DNA of 64,000 bases from Hirundichthys speculiger (lineage: Eukaryota; Chordata; Actinopteri; Beloniformes; Exocoetidae), in the NCBI GenBank assembly GCA_018398805.1, contig JAGFBZ010000176.1, positions 190,001 through 254,000 of the forward strand, in the 5' to 3' direction. Below the pieces are notes generated by a model. The model ran no database searches, had not been told where the DNA came from, and saw nothing but the letters and a program-made list of their open reading frames with translations. Positions within the stretch are counted from its first letter, which is position 1. Each line of letters begins with the position of its first letter. The position numbers and the translations under genes are program-made. This document shows, in pieces, positions 1-10,900 of this stretch.

Positions 1-881
1 TAATAAATACAGAAACAGTTATTTAACAATATAATAAGGCACAGTTTAATTTATTTTGATTTTCATTGCATTTTGTTACATTCATGCTGCCAATCTGGCC
101 CTTCAGGGGCCACCATGATGCTGATGTGGCCCTCAGTGGAAATGAGTCTGATCTATGATCTATGCGTTGGACAATCCGTAATGTTTATTTACAGATGTTT
201 GTGAACAGAACTATGAGTAAAATGAATCAGCACGAGACAATCCAGTTAGTTTCTCGTTCAAACACACATCTGATCTCCATGAACCTGCTCAGTCTCTCCT
301 GGTCAGGGGGTTATCTGAGCTCTGATTGGTCGGGGTGGGGTCCGCCCCGACCAATCAGGCTATCGGTGGACCGGTCGGCCCTCTGAGGAACCCACGCAGG
401 CCCGAACACGAACACTAGAAAGACTCCATCTGAGCTTCAGAGCGGGACCAGGTTCTGCGCCGGTTTAAACCAGGCTGGAGCGAAAACTGCAGTTCCTCCA
501 CCGACCACTAGGAGCTGGCAAATCTCCATCAGTGTTGCCAGATGTACGATAATTATTGTATTTGTACGATAATTTAACCCTTTGTACGATGTACATTCAA
601 TAATTGTAAAACAAAACAAACAAATGTACGATAATTTTGACTTTTCCATGAAACACCTGTTTAGCTATTTCAAATTAAAAGCTTTTAAGCAACAAAATGA
701 CGGGGTAATTTTACTGTGAAGCAGCCATAGGAAGTGAAATGTGTTCCTGTGGTGTCACTTTTGAGCGGAAGGTGGCGACAGTGCGCCAAAACCGGGAGGC
801 CAGAAGAAGAAGAAGAAGAAGAAGAAAAAGAAGAAGAAGAAGAAGGCTCTGACAACTCCTATCATTACAATAAAGACCAAA
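1..881. other. Intergenic, no gene seen; GAA microsatellite
   Basis: No supported coding sequence. There is a GAA-type microsatellite at about 805-845, a short inverted GC-rich patch at about 325-360 (ggtcggggtgggg / ccgccccgacc), and scattered copies of gtacgataatt at about 543-640. Short ORFs here have no recognisable domains. Confidence 0.5.
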
Positions 882-883
882 TA

Positions 884-1497
884 CAGTGATCCATCGCCAA
901 TTCACGGTTTAAGTTCCACAGTTTTAGTTATTCACGGATTTTTCAGAAATATATAATAGAATTTAAAAAAATTTAAAAATCGTGGAAACATCACAGGATG
1001 TTGTGCGCATTCTCTCACAGTGAAGAAATGTTGTGAGCCAGCCTGGCCCCTTTAAGAAGGTGGCCTTAATGATGTGGCCTTATGGGTAATGTAGTGTGTG
1101 TGTCGTGGGATGGCAGAATGAAAACAGGGTTAGATGAAAAGTGTAGTGAGCATCAACAGCAGCCCAGCGTGTATAGATTAAAGTGCTCGTTCCATGCAGA
1201 GAAAACCAGACATTTTGTTTTGTTGTTGTTAGCGTGTTAGCAGCTAATTACGAGCCATAAATAGCACAATAGCAGCGGTTTGTTTACTACGGTTCAGAGA
1301 CCAGAGGCTGTGAAGGTAACAGAAAGACCACAGTTGAGCCTTTGTCTTGTTTCACTACTTTTTTGGGGGTTTTAAACATATTTTAAACACATTATTGAGG
1401 TTCGGGGGGGTTCGGCTCCAGATCGCGGATTTTTATTTTTTTATTTTTTTGGGGGGGGGGCCAGTCCCCATTAACTGCTAAAGATAAGGGATCTCTG
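884..1497. mobile_element. Pogo/Tigger-like non-autonomous DNA element, copy 1
   Basis: Flanked by TA at 882-883 and 1498-1499. The left end is CAGTGATCCATCGCC; the right end read inward is CAGAGATCCCTTATC, giving an imperfect terminal inverted repeat. TA duplication and CAGTNATCC-type ends fit the Tc1/mariner/pogo superfamily. It is 614 bp with no transposase ORF. It contains one copy of a ~129-bp segment (about 1195-1340) that is tandemly expanded in the related copy at 23.1 kb. Confidence 0.65.
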
Positions 1498-1773
1498 TAC
1501 AGCCAAAGCGCATGTAATCTTAGCTGCGTCATGGTGGGAAACGATAGTTTGGACTAAAATACGATAATTTTTCATTGAGCTCCATGGAGCTCAGTGATGG
1601 GATGTCCAACTTTAGAGCAGAAATAAACATACTTACAGCCTGACTTAAAAATGAATAAATAAACCGAGTGGAGTCGAGCACAGTCCTGTAAGCTGTTCGG
1701 GTGGATCTCCAGGTAAGCAGGTTTCCTCCAGCTGCAGGTGAGACGGTGAAGCAGGATATTCACAGATGCATGA

Positions 1774-2915
1774 TAGGGATGGAACGGTTAGCGGTATTAC
1801 GGTGACGCGCGGTAAAATTCTACGTGATAACGATTACCGTTTATGTTTGACTTCATCTCATTATCGTGGTCGATTACCAGGATGTGTAATATCAGCCTCA
1901 TTCAAGTCTGCGAGAGACTCACGACTGTGTCTCACGTGAATATGTAGCTTGTAACATCGGTAACATAACGTTAGCATGGAGTAAAGTGATGATAGCACGC
2001 AGGACATTTACCAACCCACTAAAAGGATGATTTATTTATTATTTATTTATTTTTTTTAAGAATGCAGAGGGACAACTGGTGGAGGACAGTTATCTGTCTG
2101 CAGAGCACTTGTTTACATTTTATTGTAATTTGTAGAAGCAACTTGAAGGAGCTAAGGCTAATGCTTCAAGCTACTGAGATGTTTGACCAAGAGTAACCTG
2201 GTCGACGCGCTTCGCTAACCCGCATTTCGTAAACGTTACCGTTATGTGTGGATTGAAAAATGACCGGAACGATGTTCTTCTGATGCAGTTAAAATATTAA
2301 TTTATTCCATTAACTGATCCGACAACCATAACGCCGGCAGTTAGCGCCACAGCGCTAACAGCTAACCAATAACAGGCAGCTACCTTTATACCTGACCCTC
2401 AGGTAACAACACAGCGACACCCACAGACACACAGAGTGAACTACAATTCAGAACAACATATTTGACTCCTAAACAACTGTTTCTTTATTTACACATTTAT
2501 ACGTATTTAAGGTTCAGCTTAAAGTCCAAAGTTTATTCATCTGAACTTCACTATAATTTTTGTTCCTGATAATTGTTTGCATATTTTGACCTACTATGGT
2601 TGTTAAAGTGTTTATTTAAATTTGCACCAGACAAATAAGCTTTGTCCTGTTATTTATTTTGTTCATTTAAATTAAAACCTCTTTCTGTGCCAGTTTGTTT
2701 TGCCCTTTTAATGTGAAAGTTTCATTTTGATAAATTTTTGGCCTTCTGATGTTTTAGTACGACAAGAAAATCACAAGATTTTGTGAAATTATTTTAATGT
2801 ATGTTTTTTTTTAAATATTTGTACAGCAATGAGGAATACCACGATAATATCGTAAACGGTGATAATTTGGTCGCTATAATCGTAATATCTAATTTTCCAT
2901 ATCGTTACATCCCTA
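1774..2915. mobile_element. hAT-like non-autonomous element
   Basis: The left end TAGGGATGGAACGGTTAGC and the right end, inverted, TAGGGATGTAACGATATGG form a terminal inverted repeat of the TAGGGATG type seen in several elements here. Inside both ends are AT-rich segments rich in cgataat/accgt. There is no transposase ORF. The 8-bp target duplication is not clear in the flanks, so the family call rests on the termini. Confidence 0.5.
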
Positions 2916-3411
2916 ACATGAAAACTCAAACAGGGAAAAGCTGAACAACATGTGCAGCCTGTTTTTACAGGATGAAACACAGGTGCGTTTTGATTTTCCC
3001 GCTGCAGATTTTCCCGCTTCGTTTAAAAAAAGACGTGGAGTTCTGGTCCAGTGAACGTAAGAATATTCTTGTTTTGTTTTTGTTTTTTATTCCATTTAGC
3101 GGCAGTGAAGCGCGAGGAGAACAGCTGTTTAAGGGATGACTGCTGTCACCGATGACAGAGCACGTGCACGTGCACGTGACACGAGCCTCGTCACCTCAGA
3201 GGCTGTTTGGGTAAAACACACCTGCGTCAGGCGCTCACCTGCGTGTCGGGGTCACTGCGCGTAGCGCGACGCCGAAGCGTTTCCGCCCGTGAGCGCGAGC
3301 AGCTGGGACGGCGGTACCAGGAACAGGTGAGATCTGGACCGGGAACAGGTGAGATCTGGAGTCAGTGCTTCACTGTCTCTGTCGCACACGTGTCGTCGCG
3401 TGTGCATGTGC
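2916..3411. other. Intergenic, CpG-rich patch, no gene seen
   Basis: Includes a GC-rich stretch at about 3110-3420 with repeated cacgtg motifs (gcacgtgcacgtgcacgtg near 3160-3180). Short ORFs on both strands show no domain. It lies about 1.7 kb upstream of jam2 exon 1, so it might be distal regulatory sequence; this is speculation. Confidence 0.3.
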
Positions 3412-3439
3412 TCACAAGTGATGCGCATTAACCGGAGCG

Positions 3440-4800
3440 GGAAACAAAGCTCCGCTGTGTGAGAGCTGCTGGTCAGAAACCTGATCTCCTGGAGGCTCAG
3501 CGGCAGCTGCCCCACGTCTCCTCTGACCCAACAGTCTGGACTCATCAGACCACATGACCTTCTTCCATTGATCCAGACTAGAGGTCTTCACGGGTCCACT
3601 TTCATGGATCCGAACCCGAATGGACCCGTAAAAAATTCGACCCGAAACCGACCCGACCCGAGCTATTATCATAAGTCTGGGGGTCCGAACCCGAATGGAC
3701 CCGGAATATTTGGACCCGGAACCAACCCGACTCGAGATTTTAGTTTCCGACCAGGAACCGAACCGAGTTACCTGAATAGAACCGAGACAATCCAGCCCAT
3801 AGTTGCTCCTGTTAAAGTTGTCTAGCGTTGAATAAAACTTGATTTTCTTACCTAAAGTTGTCTTCTTCTACCGGTTCAGTTGCTACATAGGCTACGTGAT
3901 GTAAACAACAATAATCCACGTCGTTATTTGTTTGTAGATACAGATGCTACGGTAAGCAACTGCTAACGCTAATAGTGGTCTTCTTCTACCGGTTCAGTGC
4001 TACATAGGCTACGTGATGTAACAACATAAATCCACGTCGTTATTTTTCTTTTGGATACAGATGCTATTGGTAGCAACTGCTAACGCTAATAGCCTACTGC
4101 TAACGCTAATAGCCTACACCGGTCAGGACGTGTCGTTAACATGTTCTCTCATCCAGCGTTGTCATGTTGGCGATCCGTTGTGTTTTACAGCTGCCGGACA
4201 AACCGCTAATAACACGCTAATAACACGCTACGGCAACACGATTGTTTCATGACAAACACGTCACGTTAATGAATAATTAGTTAAACTGCCCCGAGTCCTG
4301 ACATTGGCTGCCACCGCTAATATCTTTACCTCTCTGGAGTAAACATGGACCCAGCCTGTCAGAGAGCACCGACCGGACCCGAGACTAACTGTACCGATTC
4401 AGACCCGAACCTGGAGTTACGTCTTATGAATGGACCCGAAACCCGATTCGGGTCGGGTCGGAACCTCGGGTTTTCGGATTGTCGGGTTGTTCCGAAGACC
4501 TCTATTTCAGAGTCCAATCTTTATGCTCCCTAGCTAACTGAAGCCTTTTTTTCCAGTTAGCATCACTGATTAGTGGTTTTCTTCAGGCTACACAGCTGTT
4601 CAGTCCCAATCCCTGGAGTTCCCTTAGCATTGTTACTGTCACTATTAAGTTCTGCTGTTGTTTTTGATCTCACCAAACGTCTCTGAGCGATAAACCCACC
4701 GCCGCATCAACAGCAGCCAAGGAAACGTTCGTCCCAAAGAGGAAGCATCAAACAACCCAAGGCCTCTTAAAAGAGCACATAACCAAAAACACAGGTAACA
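3440..4800 (-). pseudogene. Tc1/mariner transposase remnant, split by a hAT insertion
   Basis: On the - strand, about 3500-3577 reads LDQWKKVMWSDESRLLGQ, containing the WSDES block of Tc1-type DDE transposases. Sequence resuming at about 4507 reads into the same line (DWT immediately before LDQWKK), so one transposase gene was interrupted. The rest, to about 4800, keeps only broken coding with frame changes and stops. It is a dead fragment and no full catalytic set was seen. Confidence 0.6.
3580..4506. mobile_element. hAT-like element with GGGTCC/CCCGAA-rich ends
   Basis: The termini AGAGGTCTTCACGGGTCC and, inverted from the right, AGAGGTCTTCGGAACAACC match at the first ten bases, and both ends are rich in cccgacccg-type repeats. 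It sits inside a Tc1 transposase remnant. Flanks tccagact and ttcagagt resemble a diverged 8-bp duplication. The centre includes short direct repeats of a ctgctaacgctaatag motif (about 3958-4116). No transposase. Confidence 0.6.
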
Positions 4801-5101
4801 TCAGCACCAACCGGATCCGTCCGACAGGATGTTGGGGCCCATTTATCAGAGGAGGAGGCCTTCAACAGCAGCAAACCAAAAACAATCCATAAATCAAAGT
4901 GAGAGAAAAGCTTCTATCAGATCAGCTGTGGCGGGTCTGGACCGAGGGGCAGGTCTCGTATTTCCTCCCCCCCCCCCCCCCCCCCCCCCCCCCGTCAGTT
5001 GTCCAGGACATGTGAGCTGCTGCTGCTGAGAGTTTGGAGTAAAACCCAGAAGGACTCGGGTCAGAACTCCTCAACGGTGACTGACCACGAACGCCGCCAA
5101 G

Positions 5102-5138
5102 ATGCTGCTGCTTCCTCTGCTCGCCACCTTCTTACACA
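5102..5138 (+). CDS. jam2: jam2 coding exon 1 (signal peptide)
   Basis: The ATG sits in a good Kozak context (gccgccaagATG) and opens a leucine-rich start, [12 protein letters not shown]. The donor is caca|gtgagt, leaving phase 1. The mRNA leader probably lies within about 4.9-5.1 kb, which includes a poly-C run at about 4969-4993; no TATA box was identified. The hydrophobic start completes a signal peptide only when joined to exon 2. Confidence 0.82.
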
Positions 5139-7878
5139 GTGAGTTATGATTTAAAACTTTATCTGGTTCTAACATTTCAAAACCAAAAAAAAAAAAAAAA
5201 GAATGAGTGTAAAAAGTTTGCACAATGAAGTTGACTGGTTTATAAATGTCCTCCGGGTTTAACTCACATCAGGTCGTCTTATTTTTATCATTTACATGCA
5301 GCATTTAGGATGAATTTAATTTTATTAAACTGAAGTTTAAAGGTGTGAATCATAGAAACAAAACTTAAGTGATTAAAAATCTGGATATTTCTGTCATTTT
5401 ATGGTAAAGAGGAAATAAAAATGTGAGTTGAGCCTGAGAAACGAATCATTCTGGTCGTTTAGAGATGGGATCATCAGAAAAGTGTTTTTTTATCAAGCAG
5501 AAGTTTTGTTTTTTTGTTGCTTGGCTGCTGCATTTATGGGTTCAGGGTCCGTGTGACCCGCCGGGCTGATTCTGTGCAGAGCCGTCGTGGGAGGACGGCG
5601 TGATGCGTTCAGGGACCGCGGCGGCAGCAGGGAGTGGCCGGTCTCCGTGTTTACGCTCTGAAGACGTTTGAACCCGAGATCCACGGCCCAGATGTTTGAG
5701 ATCCCCCTGTTTCAGTCTGGAGATAACCCCCGACTGACCCCGACGTTAATTAACTGACCGGTCGTTATCAGGGGAAGGAAGAGGGAAAAATGCATTTGAT
5801 GTTGCTGGGGGGGAGGGGGGGGGGGGGGGTTCCTCCCAAACAACATGCTTCATGTTTTGATCTGAATGCACTGGTGAGAGCCGGACGTCCTCAGACAGAT
5901 AAAGATTAAACATTTAGTTCAGAGCAACAGAGGATTAAATGAGAAAATCCAGCATCTAAAATGCATTTAATAAAACCATAAATATGTAAAAATCCAAATA
6001 AGTAAAACTTTGCATTTGAATGCAGTCTGTAATTTCAGATTTATTCCAACATCGATGTAAAATGTGCAGCGTTGATGCGTCCGGAGGATCTCAGGTGACG
6101 TATCAGAGTTTTGGGTCCAAGCAGAACCGGACCGGTAAATCTGTTTGGTTCTGGAAAAGTCCAGAACAGCCGTCCGGTTCAATAACCAACATTTCAGTCT
6201 ATAAACTAACAGCAGGGGGCGCTAAGACGATCATTTACCAGTTACAGGCCTAAAAACCAACAAAGCAGACTAACGTTAGCGTCTGTCAACAGAAAAATGG
6301 ATGAAAAAATTAAAACTAAAGAAAGACGAGTAAGTTTGAGGAGGAGAAGTATTTTTCATTTAGTCACTATTTATCTTTGTCTTCTCTTTTATGGTGCTGA
6401 TGGTTAATGTTTATGGAAGAGGCTACAAATGTTGTTTGAAGGGTGATTATTTGAATGGTATGGGACAATTTAATTTTAAAAATCATTATAATGTCAGGAT
6501 CCTACAATAGTATTTATTAGGTAGTTTAGTGATTTGTGGTTTAATTTCCAGTGTTGTAATATCTTGTTGTGTCTCTTTTTAGTCTTTACTTTCTCTCGAT
6601 CCACTAGAAAATCTTTTTTTTTTTTTTAACTTATTTTTTATTTCCATTTTTGCAGCTTATGTAGACAATTAGTGCTGGGCGATATGGAAAAAATCATATA
6701 TCACGATATGGACTATTTTATATCACGATAACGATATATATTACGATATACCATAATAAAGTATGTTTTCAGTTATTCTCTGAAAAGTTTGACAAAAATT
6801 TCATTGCTTACTTTTCACCTTTATTTTGAAAGGACATTTAGCTGAACTGTCACAAACATACATTTTAGTGCAGCTAAAACAGGTAGGTACAGAGGTACAG
6901 TAGCTTTCACATTTTTTTTAAAGTGCACAACAGTTTCTGAGAGGAAAAACACATTTTTGCACTGAAGTTCAGCTATAAAAAATAAACACAAATTATTTTT
7001 CAACTTTCTGAAATCTGTAACCTTGTAGTGCAAAGTTTGCAAACCAATATAAAGTGTCTAAAGTCAACATCAGGGTTGAAGAGAAACCCTGTTTAAGGCA
7101 TTAACCATGAATAAAAGTGCAAACATAAAAGGCTACTTTGTAGAAGTAGATATGATTCTATCAAATTTATCGTTGCAGGTTATTTAATTAAATATTTGCT
7201 GTAATAATTGATAAAATTAGGTTAGAAACGATAGAAACAATAGAAGAGAAATGGCACGATACACACTTTTCTATCGTCCCCACGATATATATCGTCATAT
7301 TGCCCAGAACTAGTGACAAATATGTATAAATTCACATTTAGACTGCTGTTTCTCCTTTATTATCTGCTTAAAATAACATTAAAATATATGCATCAGGTTA
7401 AATTTACAAAAACAGTAGATTAATAAACAAACATAACTATAGGTGATAAAATAATAAGTAATGTAAATGAAAATAAATAATAATAAATAAGAGCAATAAA
7501 ATGAGACAAAATGAAATAAAAATACTTTTACTGCATTAGCATGGTCATGGCAGGTTTCCATCTATTAACAAATATGTCTTTTTAAAGCCTTAAGCAGTAA
7601 GTTATTTGTTCCATATGACAGATTTCCCAAAACCTTTTCAATCCACAGGCTTTAACCATTTAACTGTAATACATTTAAGAGCCGCAATCAGTAATATTTG
7701 TAAAAGGTATTTTTCCGTTATGTCATTTGGTATCAATCCTAGCGTTAGCATCTTGGGATCTTTGTTAAGAGTTCTCTGAAATACTTTTCTACTAGAAAAT
7801 CTTTTAAAAAGATGCTGATATGACACATAAACCATAACCTGCTAACTACTGCTGATAATAATAATAATAACAATATTA

Positions 7879-7920
<42 letters not shown>

Positions 7921-10900
7921 CTCCTCTGTTGGGTTCATAAATGTGTAAATCTGGTTCTGATGGAGTCACATGTCACTGTTTATGAGACATTATTTAGGTT
8001 TAAAGATCAGAAAATGTTCATTTCAAACAGAAAAGGGATGTTTTAAATAAATGTATAGTTTATAAAGCTACTTTGTCATCTCTGACTATCTTTGAGTATT
8101 TTTGCAGTATCAACTAGAGGCCAGTAGGGGGTCCTCTTTTTAGGTTTCTGGGTCACTCTAGCAGAATATTAAAACTATAAAATGTGTCAATCCGGTTAAT
8201 TCTGATACAGAATAAACCTAAAAGACTAAAAATGTGATGAGATTCATGAAAACCGGATCTGTTTTTTTGTTCTTGTCTGTAGGTATTAAATAACATTTAT
8301 CCAAAACATTAGAATTATGTAGGCATAAATTTAGGTTTAATGGCTGTTATTCCAAGTTATGAATGTTAATCAAGCATATGTGATATAAATATAGATTTTT
8401 TTTTCTGTTTAAAATGCAAGCATATAAGTTATTGTATAACAGCTGTAAAAAAGACAATGATTATGTTCATTTTTTTGTTTTGGAGATGCAAGTGATGTTT
8501 AGTCGTTCTTTAATATTAGTGGTCTTGAATAAATAATCATAAATCATAAATAAATAATCAATAATCAACCCCCCCAGAAGCTGACATCTGCACCTCCAGT
8601 CCTCAAATACTTAAATGTCTTCAAACTTTGGGAGATTTTTGTTCCTTTTTTAAAGATGGAGTTTGTCTTTATTACGTTGTTTTCAGTGGTTTGTGTGTGT
8701 GGAAGTGTGTCCGTGCTGGTGTGTGTGCGTGAGTGCGTGTTGGTGGTGGTGGTGGGGGGGTTATCAGGTTATCAGCTTGTCAGAGTGATCCATCACCAGC
8801 ATTCCTGCAGACCGTCGCTCCTGGCACCACCAGCTCCGCCTCCGTCTTCCCGCCCACGTGGGTCCGTTTCAGCCACTTTGAGGGCAAACACCATTTTATT
8901 AGAAAATCAACGCACTAACTGCAGAGAACTAACTATGGAAGTATTTCTGTGCCATCTGAGTTTGAATACGAATTTTTAAGATTGAAATTTTTCAGCATCA
9001 AAATCAGACTTTGAATTTTAAAAAACATCAGATTTCTAGCACTGAATTTTTTTTTGCCTCTGAATTTTATTTTGTTAAAATAAATTCAGTGTTAAAAAAA
9101 ATTGTTGTCTTAAAATATTCAGTTTTTCAAAATTCAACACGCAAAGAAATTCAACACCCCAAACAATTCAGTTTAAAAAAAAAAATCAACATCTCAAAAA
9201 AATTCAGTGTAAAAAAATTCAATTTCTAAAAAAAAAAATCAGTGTAAAAAAATTCAACCTCAAAAAATTCAGTGTAAAAAAAAATTCAACCTCAAAAAAT
9301 TCAGTGTAAAAAGAACCAGACTCAACATCCGGGTCACCAGGGAGAAGCAATCGATCCCTGTCTCAATTCAGCCAATCACGTTACACTCCATTGGTCATGT
9401 GACACCCACCCAGATAGTAAGACGGACCGGTCGGCCATGGCAGCAAACTCAGGTGATGGTGCTGCGGTGAGTCTGTTTACTTTATTTGTTTTGTATTAAA
9501 CATTTAAAAATACATTTATTAAATAGTTAAATACTTCCATACACCATCACCTGAGTTTGCTGCCATGGCCGACCGGTCCGTCTTACTATCTGGGTGGGTG
9601 TCACATGACCAATGGAGCGTAACGTGATTGGCTGGACGTTGGCTGAATTGAGACAGGGATCGATTGCTTCTCCCTGGTGACCCGGATGTTGAGTCTGGTT
9701 CTTTTTACACTGAATTTTTTGAGGTTGAATTTTTTTTACACTGAATTTTTTGAGGTTGAATTTTTTTACACTGATTTTTTTTTTTTAGAAATTGAATTTT
9801 TTTACACTGAATTTTTTGAGGTTGAATTTTTTTACACTGATTTTTTTTTTAGAAATTGAATTTTTTTACACTGAATTTTTTTGAGATGTTGATTTTTTTT
9901 TTTCACTGAATTTATTGGGGTGTTGAATTTCTTTGCGTGTTGAATTTTGAAAAACTGAATATTTTAAAACAACAATTTTTTTCAACACTGAATTTATTTT
10001 AACAAAATAAAATTCAGAGGCAAAAAAAAAATTCTGTGCTAGAAATCTGATGTTTTTTAAAATTCAAAGTCTGATTTTGATGCTGAAAAATTTCAATCTT
10101 AAAAATTCGTATTCAAACTCAGGTGGCACAGAAATACTTCCATAACTAACTGCTCTCTGACCCGCCGAGGCCGTCGGTCCGGAGAGACCGAACCGCTGCT
10201 CTGGCTGAGAACGTCTCCCTGGGACTGACTGGGAGGTTACTGGTGGACTGATGGTCTCCTGAACTCCTGCAGGTCCCGTCTGTCTGTCGGTGTCGGTGAG
10301 CAGCAGTAAACCCAAAGTGGAGATCCACGAGCACACAGGTGAGACGGAGCCCCAAACATGTCATTATTATTTCAGAAACTCGTCCTTCTGCTGACGTCAC
10401 CTGTTCAACACAACGTCGTTATTTTCTTCCCGCCTCTAAACGGCTCCCGTATCATCTTCTCTCTGATACGTTTCTGGCCTGAAATGCAAAAATAGATGTA
10501 TTATATCAACAGAGGGTTGGATTTTGGGCTCCAGCTGAAAACATTTCATAAAGTAGGGATGCACGATAACTGTTTTTTAAAACCGATACCGATAACTGAT
10601 AACACACACATATACCTAAGATCATTACATCAATACTATAAACAAAATCAATAGTTTTGACTCTTTAAATGAACAGATATTTATTTTTTCCAATGAAAAA
10701 CTATTGTCAAGCCTCTTAAACATTTTCTTAAAGCTATCAAACAAACCTATTTGATATCTCACATTAACTTAAATAAGGTTCATTACTGACTGATATAAAA
10801 AAATAAAGGCTCCTTGAACTGATGGAAATACATGCATCAGAATTACTAACTGAAAAAGATTAACATTTAAAGGATTTTGACTTGTGGTTCCATTTAAATT

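Larger units (their letters stand above)
6130..8545. repeat. Dispersed repeat family, copy 1 (interrupted)
   Basis: Closely matches 28741-30000 and 31840-32990: the shared blocks include aaagtccagaac, aacagcagggggcgctaag and agatgctgatatgacac, in the same order. This copy carries a 1.17-kb insertion (6618-7791) absent from the others. There is no ORF of note. I do not recognise the family; it lies wholly within jam2 intron 1. AAT microsatellite at about 7855-7920. Confidence 0.7.

Noticed and set aside
8656..8979. 107-codon ORF beginning with a hydrophobic stretch ([20 protein letters not shown])
   Set aside because: The hydrophobic part is translation of a GT-rich microsatellite-like region inside jam2 intron 1.
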